A stretch of DNA of 13,679 nucleotides from Spirochaetota bacterium (GCA_009908925.1 JAAAOH010000116.1:1-13679); one strand, 5' to 3'. Shown: positions 1 through 7,961, counted from the first letter of the stretch. Numbers and translations: made by a program. The notes: generated from the letters alone by a model not told the origin.

Positions 1-764
1 GCGCAGCGGTAGAGGGCGAGCGAGGCGCGCGGTGAGCCGCCGAGGCGAACGGCGCGGTTGGTGCGCACCGCCTCGATGATGTCGAGCATGTAGCCGGTGA
101 CCTTCTCCTCCACGTGGATCTCGGTGACCCGCTCCTGCATCTCGCGCACGCGATCCACGGTCACGATGGGCTCGAGGTCGTCGAGCGGATTGGACAGCCG
201 CCTGCGGCTTTGGAGGATCTCTTTCTCGACGTCGCGGCCCGGGTAGCCGATGCGGAGCGAGAGCAGAAACCGGTCCTTCTGAGCTTCCGGAAGCGGAAAG
301 GTGCCGTCGAACTCCACGGGGTTTTCGGTGGCGATGAGGAAGAAGGGGTCGGGAAGTGGCAGGGACTGCCCCTCGACGGTCACCTGGCCCTCGGCCATGG
401 CCTCGAGGAGGGCGGACTGGGTGCGAGGCGTCGCCCGGTTTATCTCGTCGACGAGGACGATGTTCGCGAGGATGGGCCCGTTTCGAAAGTGAAACTCGTT
501 GTCCTTCGGACTGTACACCGACACGCCGGTGATGTCCGCGGGAAGCAGGTCGGGGGTGCACTGGATGCGGCTGAAGCGTGCATCGATGCTTGCGGCGAGG
601 GCGCGGGCGAGAACCGTCTTCCCGACCCCGGGCACGTCCTCGAGAATGACGTGCCCGCGCGCAAGCAGGGCGATGAGGAGCTTCTCGACGGCCTCCCGCT
701 TTCCGAAGAACACCTGCTCGACAGCGGCGGTGATTCCATCGGCCCAATCCTTGATGCTCTCCAC
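1..764 (-). CDS. MoxR-family AAA+ ATPase (3' end outside window)
   Basis: ATP-dependent chaperone-like ATPase of the MoxR group, which typically helps mature or activate protein complexes together with DUF58 or VWA-domain partners. From GTG at 764 the 254 visible residues contain Walker A PGVGKT (45-50), Walker B IVLVDE (102-107) followed by INRA, sensor 1 ATENP (145-149), the PLPEAQKDRF block (157-166) and the sensor 2 SPRA motif (244-247). Family members are about 310-340 aa, so the last 60-80 residues lie beyond the left edge. I chose GTG 764 because it gives the usual N-terminal length and sits 6 bp after a -10 box. An in-frame ATG at 785 would add seven residues but lies between the proposed -35 and -10. 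No Shine-Dalgarno is seen. The gene is divergent from the symporter at 810. The family call is very secure; the partner genes and substrate cannot be seen. Confidence 0.93.
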   Translation of the reverse strand, partial: MESIKDWADGITAAVEQVFFGKREAVEKLLIALLARGHVILEDVPGVGKTVLARALAASIDARFSRIQCTPDLLPADITGVSVYSPKDNEFHFRNGPILANIVLVDEINRATPRTQSALLEAMAEGQVTVEGQSLPLPDPFFLIATENPVEFDGTFPLPEAQKDRFLLSLRIGYPGRDVEKEILQSRRRLSNPLDDLEPIVTVDRVREMQERVTEIHVEEKVTGYMLDIIEAVRTNRAVRLGGSPRASLALYRC

Positions 765-800
765 ACCCTCAGTATACACTCGCATACTTATTCAACCCAA
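751..800. promoter_or_regulatory. Overlapping divergent promoters sharing a palindromic -10
   Basis: On the plus strand, TTGATG (751-756), a 16-bp spacer and TATACA (773-778) would start transcription near 785, giving the symporter a leader of about 25 nt. On the minus strand, TTGGGT (800-795), an 18-bp spacer and TATACT (776-771) would start near 764, at the moxR GTG. Both -10 boxes use the same palindrome GTATAC at 772-777. The boxes and spacings are read from the sequence; promoter activity is inferred. Confidence 0.6.
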
Positions 801-809
801 GGGAGCGGT

Positions 810-1775
810 ATGCAATTCCTCAAGCGAAACTGGTTTCCGATGACCCTCGTGCTGTCCTTCATTGCGGGCTACGTGTTCCGCGATATCGGTGTCGCCCTGA
901 ACCCCGAATCGTTCGGGACCTACACGGTGGTCATCGTCATCTTTCTCATCACCGGTTATACGATGCCCACCGAGGCGCTCGTGCGCGGGGTCACCGACCT
1001 GAAGCTCCACCTCTACATGGAGATCTTCATCTTCGTGGTCTTCCCCCTCTACGTGCTTGCCTCCACGCTGCTTCTCGGAGACCTCTTCCGCCCGGAGGTC
1101 GTTGCCGGGCTCTTCGCGCTTGCGGTGCTCCCCACCACCATCACCAGTTGCACGGTGTTCACGCAGGCAACGAACGGAAACGTCGCCGGGACGATGTTCA
1201 ACGCCGCCTTCTCGAATCTGGTGGGTGTGTTTCTCTCGCCGCTGCTGCTCTCGCTGATGCTTCAGAGCACCGGGCGGGCGCTCCCGATGGATCAACTCAC
1301 CGGTATTTTCATCCGCCTCGGCATTCTCATGATTATTCCGATCGCGATCGGCCAGATCATGCGCCGGGTCTACCCCGCATTCTCCGAGAAGCACGGGCCG
1401 GTGCTTCGAAAGTCCACGAGCATCGCAATTCTCCTCGTGGTCTTTTTTAACGTGGCCGCGGCGGCGGTGGACGAGGCCTTCATGGCCAACCTCGGCACGA
1501 TGGGCGGTCCCACCGTGTATCTCATCATCAGTCATCTCGTGCTCCTCGCGCTTGCCTGGGGCGGGGCAAAGCTCTTCCGGCTCGGACGGGCGAACGAGAT
1601 GTCGGTCATCTTCACTGCGCCGCATAAGACGCTGGCGCTCGGCGCGCCGCTTGTGGCTATCTACTTCGCCGATCGACCGGAGGTGATCGGCATCGCGCTG
1701 CTTCCGGTCATCCTCTACCACCTCGTGGAGCTTCTCGTGGCCGGGGTGCTTCGCTCGCGACTCGTCGCCGATTAG
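810..1775 (+). CDS. Bile acid:Na+ symporter-like membrane transporter (SBF-like)
   Basis: Predicted inner-membrane secondary transporter of the bile acid:sodium symporter superfamily, closest in style to the SBF-like (YfeH/SLC10A7) branch. It has 321 aa and about nine to ten hydrophobic segments, starting near residue 11. Two blocks match the branch: the polar stretch PTTITSCTVFTQATNGN (108-124) followed by FNAAFSNLVG (130-139), and APHKTLALGAP (270-280), which are the crossover regions that bind ion and substrate in this fold. The start is ATG 810, preceded by AAGGGAG at 799-805. The same frame is open far upstream, but there it runs antisense to moxR. The substrate is unknown; bile acid is unlikely in a free-living bacterium, and organic anions or sterol-like compounds are guesses. 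It appears to be a single-gene unit, with a hairpin right after the stop. Confidence 0.85.
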   Translation: MQFLKRNWFPMTLVLSFIAGYVFRDIGVALNPESFGTYTVVIVIFLITGYTMPTEALVRGVTDLKLHLYMEIFIFVVFPLYVLASTLLLGDLFRPEVVAGLFALAVLPTTITSCTVFTQATNGNVAGTMFNAAFSNLVGVFLSPLLLSLMLQSTGRALPMDQLTGIFIRLGILMIIPIAIGQIMRRVYPAFSEKHGPVLRKSTSIAILLVVFFNVAAAAVDEAFMANLGTMGGPTVYLIISHLVLLALAWGGAKLFRLGRANEMSVIFTAPHKTLALGAPLVAIYFADRPEVIGIALLPVILYHLVELLVAGVLRSRLVAD

Positions 1776-1777
1776 CC

Positions 1778-1817
1778 CCGCCGGCGGCGCCGGCGGCCGG
1801 AGGACGGTCGCCGACCG
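1778..1817 (+). terminator. GC-rich hairpins after the symporter
   Basis: An 8-bp perfect stem (CCGCCGGC 1778-1785, loop GGC, GCCGGCGG 1789-1796) starts 2 bp after the stop codon. A smaller dyad follows (CGGTCG 1805-1810 / CGACCG 1812-1817). There is no U-tract, so this is either a non-canonical intrinsic terminator or a 3'-end stabilising structure. The structure is seen; the role is inferred. Confidence 0.45.
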
Positions 1818-1833
1818 CCGGGTGCGGGGTACT

Positions 1834-1875
1834 TTGAATTCCCGCGGTTGCTTCTTATACTGAATTCCTAAGGAG
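1834..1875 (+). promoter_or_regulatory. Promoter and RBS of the alpha-glucan operon
   Basis: TTGAAT (1834-1839), a 16-bp spacer and TATACT (1856-1861) form a good sigma70-type promoter. A strong Shine-Dalgarno AAGGAG (1870-1875) lies 8 nt before ATG 1884. The expected transcript start near 1868 would leave almost no leader upstream of the Shine-Dalgarno. No operator is obvious. Confidence 0.65.
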
Positions 1876-1883
1876 CAACGCGC

Positions 1884-3887
1884 ATGGAATTCGGCGACCT
1901 GAAACGCTACTACACGGGCGTCCTCGTGCCCGTGGGAAGTCTGCGCAGCGCGAGGAGCTCGGGTGTGGGCGAGTTCGCCGATCTACCCCTCCTTGCCGAC
2001 TGGTGCCTCGAGGCCGGCCTCGACGTCATCCAGATACTGCCGGTAAACGACACCGGCGGTGACACCAGCCCCTACAGCGCAACGAGCGCGTTCGCCCTGC
2101 ATCCCCTCTACCTTCGCCTCGAGGATGTGCCCGAGGTCGCGGCAGTGCGCGCCGAGGACGCCGAGCTCGACGCGACGCTCGGCGCCATGCGAAGCGAGCT
2201 CGATGGCCGCGCACGCATCAGCTTTGCCGAGGTGCTCGAGCGCAAGTACGACGTGCTTCGCCGCGTCTACGAGGTGCGCCGCGAGGAGATAGCGGCAGAC
2301 ACAGGACTCTCCCGCTGGATCGAGAACAACCCCTGGGTGCGAGAGTTCTCCGTCTACCGCTGCCTCAAGGAGCGGCAGGGCAAGCGCTCCTGGGTGGAAT
2401 GGAACGACCTTCAGGATCCCGGCCTCGCGGAGATCGACGCCATGTGGCACGAGCCTTCCATGGAGGATGATCTCACCTTCTACTGCTGGATCCAGTACAA
2501 CGCGGAGGGCCAGCTACGGGCCGCCGCGCAGGCGGTATCCGAACGTGGTGTCTACCTCAAGGGCGACCTTCCCATTCTCATGGCCGAGGACAGCGCCGAC
2601 GTGTGGGCGCACCGGGACATCTTCAAGCCGGAGTTTCGCGCGGGGGCGCCCCCCGACATGTTCAGCCATCTCGGTCAGAACTGGGGTCTTCCGGTCTACG
2701 ACTGGGACGTACTTGCCTCCAACGACTACGACTGGTGGCGCCGCCGCCTCGACCAGGCAGACGGCTTCTACCACGCGTTCCGCATCGACCATGTCCTGGG
2801 ATTCTTTCGAATCTGGGCAGTACCTGCCGAGGACTCGGCCGGGACGATGGGGTTCTTTCACCCCTCCTACATGCTTACGGCCCAGGAGCTCGAGGAGTCC
2901 GGCTTCGACGAGGCGCGGGTGCGCTGGCTCGCCGAGCCCCACATTCCCGGTGAGCGCCTGCGCGAGACCCTGGGCGATCACGTAACCGAGCTCATCGATT
3001 GCTGTCTCGAACCGGTCGGTGAGGATGAGGACCTCTACGTCTTCGCCGAGGGCTTTCGCGAGCAGAACCTTCTGGGACTCGACCTACCGGGCGAGGCGAA
3101 GGAGTCGCTGCGCGGATGGTACCACGATCGTGCACTGATTCGCGTGTCCTCCGATCGCTATGCCCCTGCATGGAAGATGCGGGACTCGAGCGCCTATCGC
3201 TCCCTCAGCGAGGAAGAGCGGCAGCGCTTCGATGAGCTCGTTGCCCACGCGCGGCGCATCTCCGAGGAGATGTGGGAGGAGCAGGGCCGGCGCATTCTCT
3301 CGCTGGTAAACGGATCCGCGGCAATGCTCCCCTGTGCGGAGGACCTCGGTGTGGTTCCGGAGAGCGTGCCCCGGGTTCTCTCCGAGCTCGGCATCCTTGG
3401 TCTGCGGATTCCCCGCTGGACCCGCCGCTGGGACGAGCCGGGCGAGCCCTACATACCCCTGGAGAAATATCCCTACCTCACCGTGTGCGCACCCTCGGTG
3501 CACGACACCTCGACACTTCGCGAGTGGTGGGAGCAGGAGGATGGAGTGGATGAGTTCTGGACGGCGCTCGGCTTCAAAGGCGAGCGTCCGACCGAGCTGA
3601 CCCCGGAGCTCGCGCAGAAGGTGATCTCGCGGATTCTCGATACCAACTCGGCGATCTGTATGTTTCAGATTCAGGACTTCTTCGCCCTCTCCGAAAACCT
3701 GCGGTCGGCGGATCCCGCCGAGGAGCGGGTGAACATTCCCGGCACCACCACGGAGTTCAACTGGAGCTACCGGCTTCCCCGGAACATCGAGTCTCTCATG
3801 GAAGAGACCGAGCTCAACACCAGGATCCGGGAGCTGGTAGAGGCACGCCGCAGTGCCGTCCCCAATACCGATATCGCCGAAACCTAA
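1884..3887 (+). CDS. malQ: 4-alpha-glucanotransferase, GH77, DPE2-like insertion
   Basis: Amylomaltase/disproportionating enzyme that transfers alpha-1,4-glucan segments between maltodextrins or to a branched glucan; no signal peptide, so cytoplasmic. It has 667 aa. Seen motifs: donor-site block NDTGGDTSPYSATSAFALHP (55-74), nucleophile Asp302 in FRIDHVLGFFR (299-309), acid/base Glu486 in AEDLGVVP (485-492), third acidic residue Asp541 in SVHDTSTLREWW (538-549), and IPGTTTEFNW near 618-627. The nucleophile and acid/base are 184 residues apart, against about 47 in short bacterial GH77 enzymes, so an insertion of roughly 135 residues (about 315-470) splits the domain as in plant DPE2. There are no N-terminal CBM20 modules. 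The stop codon TAA is part of the next gene's Shine-Dalgarno, so translation of the two genes is probably coupled. The GH77 call is secure; preference for polymeric acceptors is inferred from the DPE2 resemblance. Confidence 0.95.
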   Translation: MEFGDLKRYYTGVLVPVGSLRSARSSGVGEFADLPLLADWCLEAGLDVIQILPVNDTGGDTSPYSATSAFALHPLYLRLEDVPEVAAVRAEDAELDATLGAMRSELDGRARISFAEVLERKYDVLRRVYEVRREEIAADTGLSRWIENNPWVREFSVYRCLKERQGKRSWVEWNDLQDPGLAEIDAMWHEPSMEDDLTFYCWIQYNAEGQLRAAAQAVSERGVYLKGDLPILMAEDSADVWAHRDIFKPEFRAGAPPDMFSHLGQNWGLPVYDWDVLASNDYDWWRRRLDQADGFYHAFRIDHVLGFFRIWAVPAEDSAGTMGFFHPSYMLTAQELEESGFDEARVRWLAEPHIPGERLRETLGDHVTELIDCCLEPVGEDEDLYVFAEGFREQNLLGLDLPGEAKESLRGWYHDRALIRVSSDRYAPAWKMRDSSAYRSLSEEERQRFDELVAHARRISEEMWEEQGRRILSLVNGSAAMLPCAEDLGVVPESVPRVLSELGILGLRIPRWTRRWDEPGEPYIPLEKYPYLTVCAPSVHDTSTLREWWEQEDGVDEFWTALGFKGERPTELTPELAQKVISRILDTNSAICMFQIQDFFALSENLRSADPAEERVNIPGTTTEFNWSYRLPRNIESLMEETELNTRIRELVEARRSAVPNTDIAET

Positions 3888-3897
3888 GGAGCCGTTC

Positions 3898-6800
3898 ATG
3901 AGCATTCGCCGAAACAAACCCCTCGATATCGTCGACGTGCGCGAGACCGGCGCGTGGGGCCGTGGCACGCGGCCCGCAGCCAGCGGGCGTGTCGCCGACG
4001 GGCGTGTAACCGGCGGGGCCGAGACGAGAGAGTTCCACGTCTCGGCGCAGGCGCGCGATCAGTACGGCTTCGACGAAACGCTCTTCGCAATCACCGGCAA
4101 CGTCATCTTCGCCGACTTCCAGGCCGCCCGCGATTTTGCCCAGGCCATGAACCGCAAACGCGACCTCGTGCGTCATCCCGAGCGGGCGGTGCGCGCCGGT
4201 GATGTGAACGCCATGGGGCTGATCGACGAGATCATGCATCACCTCGTCTCGGTATACCTCGAGCAGACCGGCCCGAACCTCTTCGAGGAGGCTTTGAGCC
4301 ACCTCAAGGAACGGCACGGAGACGCGGCGGTCGAGGAGCTTCTCGAACGCTTCGTCACCGAGTTCCCGCCGCGAAGTGTCCGCGCCGGAGAGAAGACCCC
4401 GCGGCAGCATCTCGACGGCGAGGTAGACGGGCAGAGCGGATGGGAGGTGGCAGCCGAGGAGCTTCTCCTCCTCTATCTCGAGAACGAGAATCCGGCCTTC
4501 GACCCCTTCGATGAGCTCTTCGACGACTCCGATCTCGAGGAGGAAACTCACTACGAGGATTTTATAGACGGGCTTCAGAGCTTCTTCTCCTCCCAGCCCG
4601 CCTTCGGGCCCGAAGGACTGTCGCTCTTCGAGCTGCTGCGTGCACCGATGAAGGCGCATCCCGACTCTCTCGAGGCACAGCTTACCTACATGCGAGAACG
4701 CTGGGGCGGATTCATCGGGACCTACCTCATGCGTCTCCTGCGCGGCATGGATCTCATCCGCGAGGAGCAGAAGGCGGCCTTTGCGGGCCCCGGCCCGCAG
4801 CGGCCCTACGAGTTCGGCACGGGAGCCGAGGAGGAAGCTGAGCGTTTCAGCCCGGATCAGGACTGGATGCCGAACGTTGTGCTGCTGGCAAAGAGCACCC
4901 TCGTGTGGCTCGATCAGCTGTCGAGGTACTACGGCATGGAGATCCGTCGCCTCGACCAGGTGCCCGACGAGGAGCTCGACCGCATTGCCGCGCGCGGGTT
5001 CAACAGCCTCTGGCTCATCGGCATCTGGCGACGCAGCCTGGCCTCGAAACAGATAAAGCGCATGTGCGGCAACCCCGAGGCTGAGGCATCCGCGTACTCG
5101 CTCCTGGAGTACGAGATGTCGGAGGACCTGGGTGGATGGCCGGCGCTCGAGAACCTGCGTCAGCGCTGTCTGCAGCGCGGCGTCCTCCTCGCAAGCGACA
5201 TGGTTCCGAACCATACCGCCATCGATTCGACGTGGGTCTATGACAATCCCGACCGCTTCGTGCAGCTCGATCACTCCCCCTTTCCCGGCTACACCTTCAA
5301 CGGCGTGAACCTCTCCCAGCGTCCCGGCATCGGCATCTACCTCGAGGACCACTACTATGACAGAAGTGATGCGGCGGTGGTCTTCAAACGGGTGGACTTC
5401 GAGAACGGAGACGTGCGCTACATCTACCACGGCAACGACGGCACGAGCATGCCGTGGAACGACACGGGCCAGCTCGACTTCCTCAATCCCGACGCACGGG
5501 AGGCGGTCATCCAGGCCATCCTCCACGTGGCGCGCAACTTCCGCGTCATTCGCTTCGATGCGGCGATGATCCTCGCCAAGCGCCACTACCAGCGCCTGTG
5601 GTACCCCGAGCCCGGCTCAGGCGGCGATATCGCCTCGCGGGCGGAGCACGGACTTACCGCGGAGGACTTCAACAAGGCGATGCCGGTGGAGTTCTGGCGG
5701 GAGGTGGTCGACCGCTGTGCCGAGGAAGCGCCGAACACGCTGCTCCTCGCCGAGGCGTTCTGGATGATGGAGGGCTACTTCGTGCGCACCCTCGGCATGC
5801 ACCGCGTCTACAACAGCGCCTTCATGAACATGCTCAAAGAAGAGGAGAACGCGAAGTACCGACAGACCATCAAGAACACCATCGAGTTCGACAAGGAGAT
5901 CCTCAAGCGTTTTGTCAACTTCATGAACAACCCCGACGAGGATACCGCGGTCGAGCAGTTCGGGAAGGGTGACAAGTATTTCGGTATCGCGACGCTCATG
6001 GTGACGATGCCGGGCCTGCCGATGTTCGGTCACGGACAGGTCGAGGGCTACGCGGAGAAGTACGGGATGGAATACAGTCGTGCGTACTGGGAGGAGAGCC
6101 CCGACGAAGAGCTCGTCCGCCGCCACGAGCAAGAGATCTTCCCCCTCATGCGCCGACGCTGGGCATTCTCAGGCGTCGAGAATTTCCTCCTCTTCGATCT
6201 CTACGCAGATGACGGTCGCGTCAACGAGGACGTTTACGTCTACACCAACCGGGTGGGCGATGAGCGAACCCTCGTCATCTTCAACAACGCCTACGAGCGG
6301 GCCTGGGGATGGATAAAGGAATCGGCGGGCTACGTGGAGAAGATGCCCGACGGATCGAAGGATTTTCGCCGCGGCAGCCTGGCCGGGGCCCTGGGCCTTA
6401 CAGACGATCACCGTCACTTCTGCCTCCTCTACGAACAGCGAAGCGGGCTGTGGTACATCAGAAACAGCCACGACCTCCACCGGCAGGGGATGTACGTGGC
6501 GATTGACGGCTTTCAGAACCAGGTCTTCCTCGACATCCACGAGGTTGTCGACAACGAAGCCGGACATTACGCCCGGCTTGCCGATGCGCTTCGAGGCGCG
6601 GGCGTGCCGGACATCGGTCGAGCCCTCAAGGAAACCGCCCTCGCGCCGCTTCATCAGGCCTTCTCCGAGGTCGGTAACTCCCGCGTCCTCGGTGACCTTG
6701 CCGTAGAGCTTGCCGGGAAGACGCCGGCTGAGCCTCTCGACACGGCAACGCTCGCCGAGCGTTACAGGGCCTTCGCGGTGGTTGCCGCGGAGTACGCGGG

Positions 6801-7758
6801 GACCGCGGAGCAGCCCCCGGGCGCCGGCGCCGCAGAACCCGGGGCCGCGGAACCCGCGGCGCCCCGGGCCGCCGGCGCGGAGACGAGCGGCCCCGAGGCG
6901 GCCGCAGCCGAGTTCCTGCGCGCGATGTCCGGGCTGCGATCCGCCCCGGGGTTGCGCGGCCTCTCGCCGGCAAAGCAGAAGAAACGCTACACCACCGCGG
7001 CGAGCTTTCTGCTCGAGGGCCTCACGAGGAGCCAGACGGGTCTCGGGACGGCGTTTGCACTTGCCCTCTGCGGTCCGCTGAGCCGTGTCCTACCGGAGGC
7101 CCGCCGTGCAACCGGTGCCGCCGACACGGCGGCCGGCGCGACGACGCGGGGCGAGACCGGCGCGGCGGCGCAGGCGCCGACATCACCGGCGCAGTCGGCG
7201 CGTGAGCGCCTCGCGGCAACCGTGGACGAGTGGATGCTGCTCGACCGGCTCGAGCCGGTGCTGCCGTTCGGCGGGGCGGAGACCGAATACCGCGACGAAT
7301 GGAAACGACGCACGCGCCTTCTTATCGCCCACGGCGACTGGTACAAACGCAAGGGCTCGCCGGGCATGGCCCCGGCGGGCTCGGCGTCCGCCGGAGGCGG
7401 ACGGGCCGACCAGGCGGCCGCGGGAACCGGAAAGGGTGGCGCCGTGTCTGAGAAGGCGGCCCTGCCGACGCCCCGGAGCGTGATGGAGACCATCATGTCG
7501 GACGTGGACGCCGCGTCTTACCTCGGGGTGAACCGCCACCAGGGTGTGGTGTGGTTCAACAAGGAGCGCTTCGACATCCTCACGTTCTGGCTCTTTGCCC
7601 AGGCGGTGCTCGAGGTTCTCGAAGAGTCCGCTACGGCGGACGCAAAGGTCGCCCTGCGGGTGCTCGAGCTCTACGAGTATTACGACGCCTGGAGTCGGGC
7701 GGCGGCTGCGTCGGGCTACAAGGTCGAGGCGCTTCTCGAGGGGCTCGGCGCCGAGTAG
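3898..7758 (+). CDS. Giant GH13-family (alpha-amylase superfamily) protein
   Basis: Predicted alpha-glucan-active enzyme, 1286 aa, two to three times a normal amylase; no signal peptide, so probably cytoplasmic and acting with the adjacent GH77 enzyme. Residues 1-320 are mostly helical and acidic and unfamiliar to me. A (beta/alpha)8 GH13 domain spans about 330-800: region I DMVPNHT (434-440), region II IRFDAAM with nucleophile Asp554, region III LLLAEAF with Glu619, region IV FMNNPDEDT with Asp680. The usual NHD of region IV is NPD here (Pro679). YSLLEYEMSEDLGG and GHGQVEGYAEKYGMEY are further conserved-looking blocks. The C-terminal 480 residues hold compact segments, including VNRHQGVVWFNKERFD, separated by three Ala/Gly/Pro-rich linkers (about 970-1002, 1069-1100, 1156-1184). 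ATG 3898 is used because AAGGAG (3886-3891) sits 6 nt before it; an upstream in-frame ATG at 3853 lacks this and lies inside malQ. The exact reaction (hydrolase or transferase) is unknown. Confidence 0.88.
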   Translation: MSIRRNKPLDIVDVRETGAWGRGTRPAASGRVADGRVTGGAETREFHVSAQARDQYGFDETLFAITGNVIFADFQAARDFAQAMNRKRDLVRHPERAVRAGDVNAMGLIDEIMHHLVSVYLEQTGPNLFEEALSHLKERHGDAAVEELLERFVTEFPPRSVRAGEKTPRQHLDGEVDGQSGWEVAAEELLLLYLENENPAFDPFDELFDDSDLEEETHYEDFIDGLQSFFSSQPAFGPEGLSLFELLRAPMKAHPDSLEAQLTYMRERWGGFIGTYLMRLLRGMDLIREEQKAAFAGPGPQRPYEFGTGAEEEAERFSPDQDWMPNVVLLAKSTLVWLDQLSRYYGMEIRRLDQVPDEELDRIAARGFNSLWLIGIWRRSLASKQIKRMCGNPEAEASAYSLLEYEMSEDLGGWPALENLRQRCLQRGVLLASDMVPNHTAIDSTWVYDNPDRFVQLDHSPFPGYTFNGVNLSQRPGIGIYLEDHYYDRSDAAVVFKRVDFENGDVRYIYHGNDGTSMPWNDTGQLDFLNPDAREAVIQAILHVARNFRVIRFDAAMILAKRHYQRLWYPEPGSGGDIASRAEHGLTAEDFNKAMPVEFWREVVDRCAEEAPNTLLLAEAFWMMEGYFVRTLGMHRVYNSAFMNMLKEEENAKYRQTIKNTIEFDKEILKRFVNFMNNPDEDTAVEQFGKGDKYFGIATLMVTMPGLPMFGHGQVEGYAEKYGMEYSRAYWEESPDEELVRRHEQEIFPLMRRRWAFSGVENFLLFDLYADDGRVNEDVYVYTNRVGDERTLVIFNNAYERAWGWIKESAGYVEKMPDGSKDFRRGSLAGALGLTDDHRHFCLLYEQRSGLWYIRNSHDLHRQGMYVAIDGFQNQVFLDIHEVVDNEAGHYARLADALRGAGVPDIGRALKETALAPLHQAFSEVGNSRVLGDLAVELAGKTPAEPLDTATLAERYRAFAVVAAEYAGTAEQPPGAGAAEPGAAEPAAPRAAGAETSGPEAAAAEFLRAMSGLRSAPGLRGLSPAKQKKRYTTAASFLLEGLTRSQTGLGTAFALALCGPLSRVLPEARRATGAADTAAGATTRGETGAAAQAPTSPAQSARERLAATVDEWMLLDRLEPVLPFGGAETEYRDEWKRRTRLLIAHGDWYKRKGSPGMAPAGSASAGGGRADQAAAGTGKGGAVSEKAALPTPRSVMETIMSDVDAASYLGVNRHQGVVWFNKERFDILTFWLFAQAVLEVLEESATADAKVALRVLELYEYYDAWSRAAAASGYKVEALLEGLGAE

Positions 7759-7789
7759 TGCCGCCGCCGCCCCACTGAGTGCGTGGCCC

Positions 7790-7817
7790 GCGTCGTACGG
7801 CGCGGCCGCGCCGACGC
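7790..7817 (+). terminator. Palindrome downstream of the GH13 gene
   Basis: A perfect 16-bp palindrome (7798-7813, centre GGCC) is extended by GCGT (7790-7793) and ACGC (7814-7817) across a 4-nt bulge, about 40 bp after the stop codon. It has no U-tract. It may end or protect the alpha-glucan operon mRNA. The rest of 7759-7886 shows no gene. Confidence 0.4.
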
Positions 7818-7886
7818 GCACGTTTGCGACGGGCGCTTCCTTCCTTGCCCCGGCAACATTATCCGGAACGAATTCGGCAGCAGGTG

Positions 7887-7956
7887 TTGCGGCTTGATCC
7901 TCCTTATAGTATACTTTCTTATAGATATTTTTATATCGAATATTCCGCCAAGGAGG
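7887..7956 (+). promoter_or_regulatory. AT-rich promoter/leader and RBS of the iron ADH
   Basis: TTGCGG (7887-7892), a 17-bp spacer and TATACT (7910-7915) make a plausible promoter. The leader is strikingly AT-rich for this GC-rich window. It holds a direct repeat TTATAG (7904-7909 and 7919-7924), a dyad GATAT-TTTT-ATATC (7924-7937) and a palindrome GAATATTC (7938-7945), any of which could be an operator. A very strong Shine-Dalgarno AAGGAGG (7950-7956) lies 5 nt before ATG 7962. The boxes and repeats are seen; regulation is inferred. Confidence 0.55.
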
Positions 7957-7961
7957 ATCCT

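Noticed and set aside
765..785. ATG at 785 as the moxR start
   Set aside because: It has no Shine-Dalgarno, lies between the proposed -35 and -10, and is not needed for a normal N-terminus.
114..809. N-terminal extension of the symporter frame back to 114
   Set aside because: It runs fully antisense to moxR; ATG 810 has a Shine-Dalgarno and begins a natural membrane protein.
792..5586. Long open frames on the minus strand opposite the symporter (792-1721) and opposite the GH13 gene (3814-5586)
   Set aside because: They are antisense to well-supported genes, have low-complexity His/Glu/Arg-rich translations and lack ribosome sites; they are by-products of GC-rich codon bias.
7924..7945. Binding site for the redox repressor Rex before adh
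   Set aside because: The dyads do not resemble the TTGTGAAnnnnnnTTCACAA type consensus, so no named regulator is proposed.
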